A DNA stretch of 32,732 nucleotides from Euryarchaeota archaeon UBA251. GTDB lineage: Archaea; Thermoplasmatota; Poseidoniia; Poseidoniales; Thalassarchaeaceae. This document shows, one piece after another, positions 8,452 through 16,358 of this stretch. Where the stretch lies: contig DAFJ01000032.1 of NCBI GenBank assembly GCA_002497905.1, positions 1 through 32,732 of the forward strand, written 5' to 3'. Under the pieces are notes generated by a model. It was not told where the DNA came from. It saw only the letters and a program-made list of their open reading frames with translations, and searched no databases. Each line of letters starts with the position of its first letter. Within the stretch, counting starts at the first letter, position 1. The position numbers and the translations under genes were made by a program.

Positions 8452-9741
8452 ATGTCCACCTCAGATGGCGCCTTCGTCACCCCTGGAATGGTCCTCGATC
8501 TCGACGAGGAAGTCGAAACAGGGTCAGGTATTGGAACAACGGAACGTGGCTGGATTGCACTTCGTCCGGGCCGAGTTGTCATCTCTGAAGGCATGGCTGA
8601 TGTCATTAGTTCAGGCTCCACACCAAGAATCCCTCAAATCGATGAAATCATCATCGGTAGAGTTACTCGACTCCATAACAAGACCGCAGAGATTGAGATT
8701 CTCCATATCGAAGGCCGAGATGATGCAGACAGAACCTTGGACACATTCCATCGCTCTGCAGACATCTTTGTCTCGGAAATCGTGGATCGTTTCATGCCAT
8801 CTCCAGGAGATGGGATGAGAACCCGCGATGTAGTTCGAGCACGCGTCATCCAATCTGAGCCGATGGTTAAAGCAAGTTGTAAGGGCAATCCTGCACTTGG
8901 TGTTCTACACGCAATTTGTCCTGTTTGTGGCAAGTTCCTGTCTGTTTCCGATAAGGTTGCAGATCAGAACGTTACCTGTAGCCGATGTGATTACACTGGT
9001 TATCGGGCGCTATCCAATGGATACGGACATGGACACATCCTCCCAGAAGGTGTCGATCTAAGCGAATTGAATCGCGGAGGTGAACGCTGGACTCCGGAGA
9101 TGGATGGACGTCTCGGACACAACGGGGCACGCCCCTATCTTTCTCCTATGGCTGATCATCGCCGTGGCGAGGATCACGAGATGCCTGCCAATCAAGCAAA
9201 TCGACCAGTCGGCCGAGATGGGCGCCCTCGCAGGGAAATGCACGCAACTAAATGTACGCTCTGTGGAACTGATACCAAAGTTCCCTTCGAACCAACACCA
9301 GGCAAGCCAATTAGGTGCCGAGACTGTATGGACAAGGTGAAGCAAGGAAACGCAAGTAAGGAGGAACTCTCCAAGGAGCGGGAGGTCATCAATGAGATGC
9401 GAAAGAAAGCCGAAAAGGAGGCAGGTGTCAAGCTGTTCGTAGGAGGCATACCCCATGGAGCAAGTGAGGAGGAGTTACGATCCATTGTCGAGGCCCATGG
9501 AGAGGTCCGAAAGGTGGACATCGCTAAGGACAAGGAAGGTAATTCTCGCGGATTCGGCTTTGTTGTATTCGCAGATCCAGATGAAGGGCGAGCAGCCATC
9601 AAGGCACTCAATGGTACTGAACTCGGTGGTCGAAAGCTTCGCTTTGAAGAATCAAACTCTGATAGTAGACGCGGCCGGGGAGGAAGAGGCGGTCGTGACC
9701 GTGGAAATCGCGGTGGAAGAGAACGTCGTAACCGCAACTAA
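8452..9741 (+). CDS. Csl4-type exosome protein fused to CxxC-x17-CxxC zinc domain, RRM and RG-rich tail
   Basis: 429 aa, over twice the usual ~180-190 aa of archaeal Csl4. In order: Csl4 N-terminal domain (about 8-50); S1-like barrel (about 60-140, with IGRVTRL); Csl4 zinc ribbon with C156, C159, C176 and C179; a Gly/Arg/His-rich linker; a second zinc module with C268, C271, C289 and C292 separated by exactly 17 residues; a charged helix (300-325); an RRM (327-400) with RNP2 LFVGGI and RNP1 RGFGFVVF; and an Arg/Gly tail (406-429). Csl4 caps the RNA exosome and recruits substrates or DnaG. The added modules should bind RNA. One continuous frame, so this is not a frameshift artefact. Start ATG 8452 gives the expected Csl4 N-terminus. 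Confidence 0.83.
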   Translation: MSTSDGAFVTPGMVLDLDEEVETGSGIGTTERGWIALRPGRVVISEGMADVISSGSTPRIPQIDEIIIGRVTRLHNKTAEIEILHIEGRDDADRTLDTFHRSADIFVSEIVDRFMPSPGDGMRTRDVVRARVIQSEPMVKASCKGNPALGVLHAICPVCGKFLSVSDKVADQNVTCSRCDYTGYRALSNGYGHGHILPEGVDLSELNRGGERWTPEMDGRLGHNGARPYLSPMADHRRGEDHEMPANQANRPVGRDGRPRREMHATKCTLCGTDTKVPFEPTPGKPIRCRDCMDKVKQGNASKEELSKEREVINEMRKKAEKEAGVKLFVGGIPHGASEEELRSIVEAHGEVRKVDIAKDKEGNSRGFGFVVFADPDEGRAAIKALNGTELGGRKLRFEESNSDSRRGRGGRGGRDRGNRGGRERRNRN

Positions 9742-9781
9742 GCGGGCGATGGATGAAAGGCCGTAGTATCCATCCTCATGA

Positions 9782-9791
9782 AGGAGGAAGG
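9782..9791 (+). promoter_or_regulatory. Strong Shine-Dalgarno for the radical SAM gene
   Basis: AGGAGGAAGG ends a few bases before the ATG at 9794, with GGAGG six bases from the start codon. This fixes the start and indicates leadered translation. Confidence 0.6.
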
Positions 9792-9793
9792 AC

Positions 9794-11548
9794 ATGTCTT
9801 GGCTCGTGATTGACGGGTATGAGGATGAGCCCGCTGCCTTCGGTGTCCCACCCTACATTGGCTTCCACGTACGCTACGTCTGCGGTGTTCTATCCTCAAG
9901 GAGTATCGATTACGAGTACATCACAATAGACCAGTGGAGATTGGGAATCCGCCCCGACGGCCTCGCAAACGGGCGAATTGAAGGCATTGTTCTAATCGCT
10001 GGAGCAGTGGTACCTGGAAAATATCTCCGTGGTACGCCTATCTCTCTCAAGGAAGCGGATCACTTGATTCGATCACTTCCTCGTAAGACTCCTTTCCTCG
10101 CCGGAGGGTGGGCAATCCGCGGATGGAAGCAGCAAGGTTGGGGCCCATTACGAAGGAACCTCTTCCTCGCTGTCCAAGATGTTGATGCAACTTTGGAAAA
10201 TTTCCTTCAAAGTGGTGAATGGGCACATCGACGCCGTACAGCTGACCAATGGACCCAATGGGCACAAGAAGGCGCGAAGAGTCGGGCTGTAACGGATCAC
10301 CCTGATATCGGTAATGAAGAACAGCCTGGTCCATTGACCTACGAGGTAGAGGTGTACCAAGGTTGTGTTCGATACAAACGGGGTTGTCGATTCTGTATCG
10401 AACCAAAGAAGGGAGTACCTATCTGGCGGACGCCGGAAGATGTCATCGAAGAAGTAAGTATTGCTGTCGACCAAGGCGTCCGCCATGTTCGCCTTGGTGG
10501 CATGACTGACGTGTACACATACATGGCTGAAGGTGTCGTTGATCTTGAATATCCAATTCCAGACCCCGAACCAATCGCTCGGCTACTCTACGGCCTAAGA
10601 GAAGATGATCGAATAGAGACCCTTCACGTTGACAACGGAAACCCAAGTATCATCGCCGAAAATTTGGAACCATCAACGGAGATTACGAAAACATTAGTGG
10701 AAACAATGTCGGATGGGGCTGTGCTCTCCTTTGGTCTCGAATCCGCAGACCCCACAGTTCATGAGGCAAACTGGTTAAACTGCGATTCTCAACAACTCAA
10801 GACTGCGATTGAACTCATCAATCGATATGGGCGAGAACGTGGACCTCGCGGTCTTCCAAAACTTCTCCCGGGTCTGAACTTTATCGCAGGCCTGAAAGGA
10901 GAGACCGATACAACATATGACCTAAATCGAAATCTCCTCGATGATATTAGAAAATCTGGCCTGTGGGTGCGTAGAATCAATATCCGGCAGGTTGAGGGTA
11001 GGGGATTCCAAACCGTTCAGGAAAAACCGTTCAAACAATTCAAAGAATGGGTGAGAAACGAAATTGATGCACCACTCCTCGAAGAAATGTTTCCGCTAGG
11101 CCAACGTCTGAACGATGTGTATTGGGAGGCCCACGATGGGCGAACAAGACTGCCCAGGCATGTGCAAGACCCAAGCCACCGTGATTCTGCGATTATCGGG
11201 AGACCTGGGCTTACAATGGGTAGACAGATTGGCGCTTACCCGATTCTAATCGGCGTGAATTATCACATCCCACTTGAATCAATGAGCGACATTATCATCA
11301 CAGGCCACGGAGCACGAAGCATCACTGGCATAGAGACAAATCTCGACCCGAATCTAATGACTGAACGGCAATTTAGCTGCATCCCAGGTATCGGTGATCG
11401 AGGAGCAGCACGAATAGTAGCAAACAGAGCGGAACGAAAAAGAAACTCACCAGAGATGTCTCCATTCGATTCGCTGAATGATGTATTCGATAGCATCGAT
11501 ATGGAAGAACCAGAACTCGCAGTGAAAATCATGAAGGTGGACGTATGA
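9794..11548 (+). CDS. Radical SAM protein with C-terminal helix-hairpin-helix (COG1031-like)
   Basis: 584 aa. Instead of the common CxxxCxxC, the [4Fe-4S] ligands appear as C191-x6-C198-x2-C201 (YQGCVRYKRGCRFC), the expanded spacing I associate with the archaeal COG1031/MJ1487 group. An N-terminal ~180-residue domain precedes the TIM barrel. Near the C-terminus, residues 527-545 (FSCIPGIGDRGAARIVANR) form a helix-hairpin-helix typical of sequence-independent DNA or RNA backbone binding. The reaction is not known for this family. The stop overlaps the ATG of a SMUG1-type uracil-DNA glycosylase by 4 nt, so the two proteins are probably made together. Confidence 0.85.
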   Translation: MSWLVIDGYEDEPAAFGVPPYIGFHVRYVCGVLSSRSIDYEYITIDQWRLGIRPDGLANGRIEGIVLIAGAVVPGKYLRGTPISLKEADHLIRSLPRKTPFLAGGWAIRGWKQQGWGPLRRNLFLAVQDVDATLENFLQSGEWAHRRRTADQWTQWAQEGAKSRAVTDHPDIGNEEQPGPLTYEVEVYQGCVRYKRGCRFCIEPKKGVPIWRTPEDVIEEVSIAVDQGVRHVRLGGMTDVYTYMAEGVVDLEYPIPDPEPIARLLYGLREDDRIETLHVDNGNPSIIAENLEPSTEITKTLVETMSDGAVLSFGLESADPTVHEANWLNCDSQQLKTAIELINRYGRERGPRGLPKLLPGLNFIAGLKGETDTTYDLNRNLLDDIRKSGLWVRRINIRQVEGRGFQTVQEKPFKQFKEWVRNEIDAPLLEEMFPLGQRLNDVYWEAHDGRTRLPRHVQDPSHRDSAIIGRPGLTMGRQIGAYPILIGVNYHIPLESMSDIIITGHGARSITGIETNLDPNLMTERQFSCIPGIGDRGAARIVANRAERKRNSPEMSPFDSLNDVFDSIDMEEPELAVKIMKVDV

Positions 11549-12279
11549 GTGTTCAGCATGCCTTATTGGATGCAGCAAAACATCTGCGTGACCTAACAGA
11601 ACAAATTACACCTAAACTGTTAGAGGATTGCGATAATATCGATTGGATCTACAATCCTCTGGTTTACGCATGGGCACCACACAGTGAATACATCCGCCGC
11701 CATGGCACTCAAGGAGCGCATACTATGCTCGTAGGAATGAATCCGGGGCACGGTATGGGCAACACTGGAGTCCCATTTGGATGCCCAAAAATGGTAAGGG
11801 AAGTTCTTGGAATCGTAGACCTGCCTGTCGAACAACCTCCCTTAATTCATCCAAAGCGACCAATATACGGCCTCGAACATCCCAAACCCGAGGTTTCAGG
11901 AACTCGCATCTGGAGTGCCCTCTCAGATGTATTTGGCACAGGAAATGCGCCAGGAAAGCATGTGTATATTGTCAATCACTGCCCACTTTGGATGTTTAAT
12001 GAGAAAGGAACCAACATCACGCCAGACAAATTGCGAGGCTCTACTGCAGACAAACTTCGTAGCATCTGTGACGAACATCTCAGAGAGGTTGCGAACATAC
12101 TCAATTCTAATGCGATCATAGGCGTTGGACGCTATGCACAGAAACGAGTCGAAACTATCTTCGAAGGTTCTGAAATCGAGGTTCGAAATGTGCCACATCC
12201 GAGCCCTGCAAACCCATTTGCAAATCGAAACGGGGGGGCTGACTGGAGAATTGCCTTCCATGCCGCGCTAGGAATCTAA
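11545..12279 (+). CDS. SMUG1-type (family 3) uracil-DNA glycosylase
   Basis: 244 aa, close to human SMUG1 length. Resemblance runs along the whole chain from memory of human SMUG1: YNPLVYAWAPH near residue 36, motif 1 GMNPG...TGVPFG (64-79) with the water-activating Asn at N66, HPKRPIYGLEHP, EVSGTRIW, VNHCPL, NITP, and the DNA-intercalating/catalytic HPSPANPFANR (218-228). It would remove uracil and oxidised pyrimidines such as hydroxymethyluracil from DNA. Motif 1 is one residue shorter than in the human enzyme (PF replaced by H). SMUG1 is chiefly known from animals and some bacteria, so an archaeal copy suggests transfer. It overlaps the radical SAM gene start-to-stop and converges with the lipoprotein gene. 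Confidence 0.9.
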   Translation: MSVQHALLDAAKHLRDLTEQITPKLLEDCDNIDWIYNPLVYAWAPHSEYIRRHGTQGAHTMLVGMNPGHGMGNTGVPFGCPKMVREVLGIVDLPVEQPPLIHPKRPIYGLEHPKPEVSGTRIWSALSDVFGTGNAPGKHVYIVNHCPLWMFNEKGTNITPDKLRGSTADKLRSICDEHLREVANILNSNAIIGVGRYAQKRVETIFEGSEIEVRNVPHPSPANPFANRNGGADWRIAFHAALGI

Positions 12280-14309
12280 CGACGATGACGCTTGAAGGCA
12301 TTAATCCCCATCGTTAGTAGAATGAGTCCAAGTAGAATTGAACTCCAATCTAGTGTACTTGTAAGCATCACTGTATCAGTGGACTGAGTGCCTTGACCAC
12401 CGCCACCGCCGCAACCTGCCGGAGGAGGGCCGATACCTGGACCCCATGTCTCTCCATAGCCGGCACATGGATCACCTCCTCCACCTCCGCCGCCACTACC
12501 TGAATCCGGAACTTCTCCATGGTAACAAATCAGGAAATATGGGAACCCCATCTCCCCTAATCCATTCTCAATTGTTGAATGATAATGGTAAATGCCCTGA
12601 GGGAAATCTGGAGTCGGGCCGAAATGACCATTGCATACATCGAGATCACCTAAACCCTCAACGTACTCATAGTCATCAATCCCATTGTAACCCGTTTCTC
12701 CAGGCTTCAACTGGTATGATGATTTCATATCCGTTATCTGACCATTGCCATCATCGCCGTAAATTCCGTAAATTGGATAGCCATCAAAAGCAACGCCAAT
12801 TACCGGAGATTCAACTTGAGAGTCCAGAGAAGAAGGGAATGAATAATCCAACCATCCCTCATTAGCGGATTCATCAGGATGCCAATGCATGAGATTTGCA
12901 TCTGCATGATAATGATAGGTGCCTCCTGCGGAGTGGCCATATCCTATCCCCAACCAAATCTGTTGTCTATCTTCTTCGTACTCGCCATGGTGATAGGCAA
13001 CTGCATCACCACCTGGGCCATCTTCTGGACCAAAGAATGGCACGCCATTCATACCATAAGCAATTGACCCACGATCAGCTGCACATTGGTAGGCTCCACC
13101 TGCTGAAGGACAATTAGTAGACGAATGGCCTCCAGTAGTATCGTTTACTGGTTCACGGGGAATAGTGAGTGTGTATGATTGCGGTGCTGCACAACAACCA
13201 GGTCCTGATTCAAGGTCATGATTGGGGATTCCATTCATTGTAACTGTGACATTGTTCTCATCCGTTGTAACAGTCACCTCACAGACATGATTGTCATCAC
13301 CAGTCGTGTTGTAATCGTCAATCCCTGTTCCAGACCCATTCTGACAAAGAAATTTGTCCATCCAAAATTCGGCGAGATCAGACGCGTCATACCCACTGTC
13401 GTCAGTTGAATCGCAATCATCGGGGATGCCATCTGAATCTGAATCCATAGTATCATCATAACCAGGACAAAGATCAGCGTCGTCACTCACTCCGTCACCA
13501 TCATCATCATCATCACAGCCGTCAGGTATTCCATCCTCGTCGGTATCGATATTATCATCGTGATTGGGACAAATGTCCAGTTCATCGTTGACACCATCGC
13601 CATCAGTATCGGGGATTGCATCGTCAAATTCGATGAGAACTTGATCTCCATCAAGCAATGCGATAAGATGCCACTCTACGTTCTGAGTTACTCCGTTCAC
13701 GGAGACAGTTACATTGGATGGATCAACAAAAAGAGGAAACAACTCATTGCTGAAGATTTGTGAGATGTTCCATATCTCAAAGAACAAAGTTAGGTTGACT
13801 GTCATCTCCTCATAGGTCTCAATGTGAAGTTTACCAGTGTCGTCATGAGTGTGAATAAGATGCATTTTTTCGGAGCATGCCGATGTATCGATACCCATCC
13901 CTGATGGGATTAGGACTTGGCTTCCTCGAATACTGATGTTGAGAAACGGGTGGATATGCATTGCAAGATTCTGATGGCTGTCAAGACATTGTTCTGCGAG
14001 AGGAAGTGGTGCTGTTTCCTGCTCTGTATCATTTGTCGCCTCCTGCGTCTCATTTGTAGTGGTAGTCTCATTCCCCTCAGGCTCGGTCGTAGAATTATCA
14101 CTGGAATCAACCTCATCGTTGCCTGAATCAATGACGATTAGAACGCAATCCGTATCTGAATTGGGTGCTAGTTCAGTTCCTTCCGGACATTCGGTCACAC
14201 TATCTTCCAAGATTATTTCCTCAGGTGAATCGTTAGTAAAGATACATCCGGATAGTGGCGCAGCAAATATGAGAGCCGAAAGTAGAATCGGAAGAATTCC
14301 TAACTTCAT
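12276..14309 (-). CDS. YHYH-domain surface lipoprotein with TSP3-type calcium repeats and C-terminal membrane anchor
   Basis: 677 aa. The N-terminus is a signal peptide ending in a lipobox, LSGC, with C22 as the lipidated residue. Next: a Thr/Glu/Asn-rich stalk with many N-glycosylation sequons (about 60-100); a His-rich domain (107-185) with MHIHP and IHTHDD; thrombospondin type 3 repeats (234-300) rich in DxDxDG; and a YHYH domain (about 330-600) with GTYHYH at 463 and GIYHYH at 572 plus several Cys. It ends with two poly-Gly segments, one hydrophobic helix (655-670) and a basic tail. The YHYH family has no established activity; the His clusters suggest metal binding. It is outside the cell, anchored at one or both ends. 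Confidence 0.85.
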   Translation of the reverse strand: MKLGILPILLSALIFAAPLSGCIFTNDSPEEIILEDSVTECPEGTELAPNSDTDCVLIVIDSGNDEVDSSDNSTTEPEGNETTTTNETQEATNDTEQETAPLPLAEQCLDSHQNLAMHIHPFLNISIRGSQVLIPSGMGIDTSACSEKMHLIHTHDDTGKLHIETYEEMTVNLTLFFEIWNISQIFSNELFPLFVDPSNVTVSVNGVTQNVEWHLIALLDGDQVLIEFDDAIPDTDGDGVNDELDICPNHDDNIDTDEDGIPDGCDDDDDGDGVSDDADLCPGYDDTMDSDSDGIPDDCDSTDDSGYDASDLAEFWMDKFLCQNGSGTGIDDYNTTGDDNHVCEVTVTTDENNVTVTMNGIPNHDLESGPGCCAAPQSYTLTIPREPVNDTTGGHSSTNCPSAGGAYQCAADRGSIAYGMNGVPFFGPEDGPGGDAVAYHHGEYEEDRQQIWLGIGYGHSAGGTYHYHADANLMHWHPDESANEGWLDYSFPSSLDSQVESPVIGVAFDGYPIYGIYGDDGNGQITDMKSSYQLKPGETGYNGIDDYEYVEGLGDLDVCNGHFGPTPDFPQGIYHYHSTIENGLGEMGFPYFLICYHGEVPDSGSGGGGGGGDPCAGYGETWGPGIGPPPAGCGGGGGQGTQSTDTVMLTSTLDWSSILLGLILLTMGINAFKRHRR
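13410..13610 (-). repeat. Thrombospondin type 3-like calcium-binding repeat block
   Basis: Residues 234-300 of the lipoprotein contain four or five tandem Asp-rich units of the form DxDxDGxxD (DTDGDGVND, DTDEDGIPD, DGDGVSDD, DSDSDGIPD) with Cys spaced as in TSP3 repeats. These normally bind Ca2+ and stiffen the linker between domains. Confidence 0.8.
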
Positions 14310-14386
14310 AGTTGAGACATCCTAAACAATCCCATATCAATGAATTGTGGTAAAGTCCCGAATAATGACCCAAAAATACCGCCGGT

Positions 14387-14417
14387 GTGTATATGTGGCA
14401 CACCCATCTTGGTGGGT
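14387..14417 (+). promoter_or_regulatory. Candidate promoter and small hairpin before the acyl-CoA synthetase gene
   Basis: In the 120-bp divergent spacer, tgtatatgt (about 14388-14396) lies about 35 nt before the ATG at 14430 and could be box A. It is followed by ACCCA-tcttgg-TGGGT (14402-14417), a short inverted repeat at or near the expected transcription start. Both are weak signals. Confidence 0.35.
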
Positions 14418-14429
14418 TGAGGAATAGCC

Positions 14430-16343
14430 ATGTGGAACCCCCCTCCTGAAGCCTTGAAAGCACTACCTGAAGACCGTGACTGGAGTGGACCATCTGACCA
14501 GTATGGCGACCCAAAGACCCTCTACGATATGGTACGCAAATCCGTTGACATGTGGGGATCTGATACCGTACAATGCACTTACATCCCAGGAGAAGGGCTT
14601 GAACGGGTCCCGATTACTCGTGGCCAATTTCACGACAATATTCAGGCCCTCGCAGCAGGCATGCGAGCTGCTGGTGTCAAGGAGGACGATCGTGTCCTAC
14701 AGATCGTAGACACAAGCCCCCAGTTTGCTATGATTTTCTATGCTGCAAATATGCTAGGTGCAGCTGCATCGGCGGTTTACACGAACATGAAGATGAAGGA
14801 GACAATCCACTGCTACAACCTTGCAACCCCTAGCATCCTGTTCGTTGCATCGGGAGATATTCTCGCTAACTTCAGTGCTGCAAAAGGTGACGCTGCGTGG
14901 CCAACTGCAGGGGCAGTCCTACTAGACAACGAAATGCCAGATGAAATCCCAGAAGGACTCAAGGTCCAGACATGGATGGATTTCATTCAGTCCGGCCGAG
15001 CAGCGGAACCAGTTAACGATCCCTGTATGGACCCTCACAAACTTGCAAGCCTGATTTTTACTTCAGGAACTAGCGGTTTTCCAAAGGCAGTAATGCTATC
15101 CAACTGGAATGTTCTACATAACGTCCTAGCAATCCAAGGTCGAGCCCCTCTCTGGCCGGGTCGACGGACAGCATGCTTCCTACCGTTCGCTCACTCTCTC
15201 GCTCAAGCCGGCGATATGAGTGCAATGATTTACTTCGGCGTTGAAGTCCACTATGTATCCGATTTGCTAAACCTAGTGAATGAGGTTGGAGAGATTCGTC
15301 CCCATATCATGCTCTGTGTACCCCGTGTCCTAAACCGATTCCATAGCCGAATTTTGGCAGGAATCGAAGAAGGCTCTGGAATCAAGAAGAAGCTCGCTAA
15401 GTCTGCTCTTGCTACCGCAAAGAAGCGTACCCTAGCCGCGCCAACAGAAATGGTTGCAGTTCCTCCCAAGGGATTGAAAGACAAAATTCTGACCAAACTG
15501 GCGATTACAAAAATCCGTGAACGACTTGGTGGCGAACTAGATCTAATGATTAGTGGTGGCGCACCACTCGATCCAGAGATTGCACTCTTCATTAATTGCC
15601 TCGGCATCACAGTACTCGAAGGCTACGGGTTGTCAGAGACCGCTCCACTTGTGTCCTTGAATGGATGGCAAGACGACTATGCATCGATGTCCGGAACTGT
15701 TGGTCGAGTAATCCCTGGTGTTGAAGTCCTTATTGACCAGGATGCTTGGGACGACCCCGATTCTGAGGACGGAGAGATTCTCGTCCGCGGACCTAATGTC
15801 ATGCTTGGTTACTGGAATAATATTGAGGCAACTAATGAGGTCATCATGGATGACGGGCATCGAACCTTCCGAACTGGAGACCTTGGACGTCTTATCGATG
15901 GATTCGTCAAGATTACTGGCCGGGTAAAAGAGCAGTTCAAACTTCAGAACGGTAAGTACGTCGCACCGTCTCCACTAGAAGAGCAACTCAAACTATCCCC
16001 TCTCATCGAACAAGCCTCCGTCGACGGACGAGGCAAAGTCGGCACTTATGTCATTATCCAACCGAATGAAAATGCGATGATGGCCGCACTCACATCAGAG
16101 GGAGTGCAGACATCTGCTAACTTCGAAGACACCTGTGCCATGGAAAATGTCAATTCGTGGATGCTGCAAAAGCTCTCCGATGAGGTTATGACACCTCAGA
16201 ACTGGAAAGGTTACGAGAAGCCAAAGACGATTATTATCGATCATCGTGAATGGACGACTGAAGACGTCCTCACACCGAAGATGTCGGTCAAGCGTCGTGT
16301 TCTTGAAGAGCGCTTTGCGGACCGCATCGCACAAATCCCTTGA
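14430..16343 (+). CDS. Long-chain fatty-acid-CoA ligase (AMP-binding, FACL family)
   Basis: 637 aa. Activates fatty acids to acyl-CoA through an acyl-adenylate. Seen: the AMP-binding loop LIFTSGTSGFPKA at about 208-220, the YGLSET motif, YWNN, the RTGDLGR hinge region and KITGRVKEQFKLQNGKYVAP, which covers the family linker; SVKRR near the C-terminus is followed by a basic/acidic tail. Overall layout matches eukaryotic/bacterial ACSL enzymes rather than short-chain acetyl-CoA synthetase. It is divergent from the surface lipoprotein and 15 nt upstream of the exporter gene. With IcmF it suggests use of fatty or branched-chain acids. Confidence 0.92.
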   Translation: MWNPPPEALKALPEDRDWSGPSDQYGDPKTLYDMVRKSVDMWGSDTVQCTYIPGEGLERVPITRGQFHDNIQALAAGMRAAGVKEDDRVLQIVDTSPQFAMIFYAANMLGAAASAVYTNMKMKETIHCYNLATPSILFVASGDILANFSAAKGDAAWPTAGAVLLDNEMPDEIPEGLKVQTWMDFIQSGRAAEPVNDPCMDPHKLASLIFTSGTSGFPKAVMLSNWNVLHNVLAIQGRAPLWPGRRTACFLPFAHSLAQAGDMSAMIYFGVEVHYVSDLLNLVNEVGEIRPHIMLCVPRVLNRFHSRILAGIEEGSGIKKKLAKSALATAKKRTLAAPTEMVAVPPKGLKDKILTKLAITKIRERLGGELDLMISGGAPLDPEIALFINCLGITVLEGYGLSETAPLVSLNGWQDDYASMSGTVGRVIPGVEVLIDQDAWDDPDSEDGEILVRGPNVMLGYWNNIEATNEVIMDDGHRTFRTGDLGRLIDGFVKITGRVKEQFKLQNGKYVAPSPLEEQLKLSPLIEQASVDGRGKVGTYVIIQPNENAMMAALTSEGVQTSANFEDTCAMENVNSWMLQKLSDEVMTPQNWKGYEKPKTIIIDHREWTTEDVLTPKMSVKRRVLEERFADRIAQIP

Positions 16344-16358
16344 TGGCGGCGCACCTTC

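Noticed and set aside
8175..8818. Overlapping plus-strand open frames of 137 and 200 codons across the METTL5/Csl4 boundary
   Set aside because: They run out of frame through two clearly identified genes and have low-complexity, Cys/Arg/Pro-rich translations.
9192..9737. 181-codon open frame on the minus strand opposite the Csl4-RRM gene
   Set aside because: It is the mirror of the Arg/Gly- and Ser-rich coding strand, is dominated by Arg, Ser and Pro, and has no ribosome site or recognisable motif.
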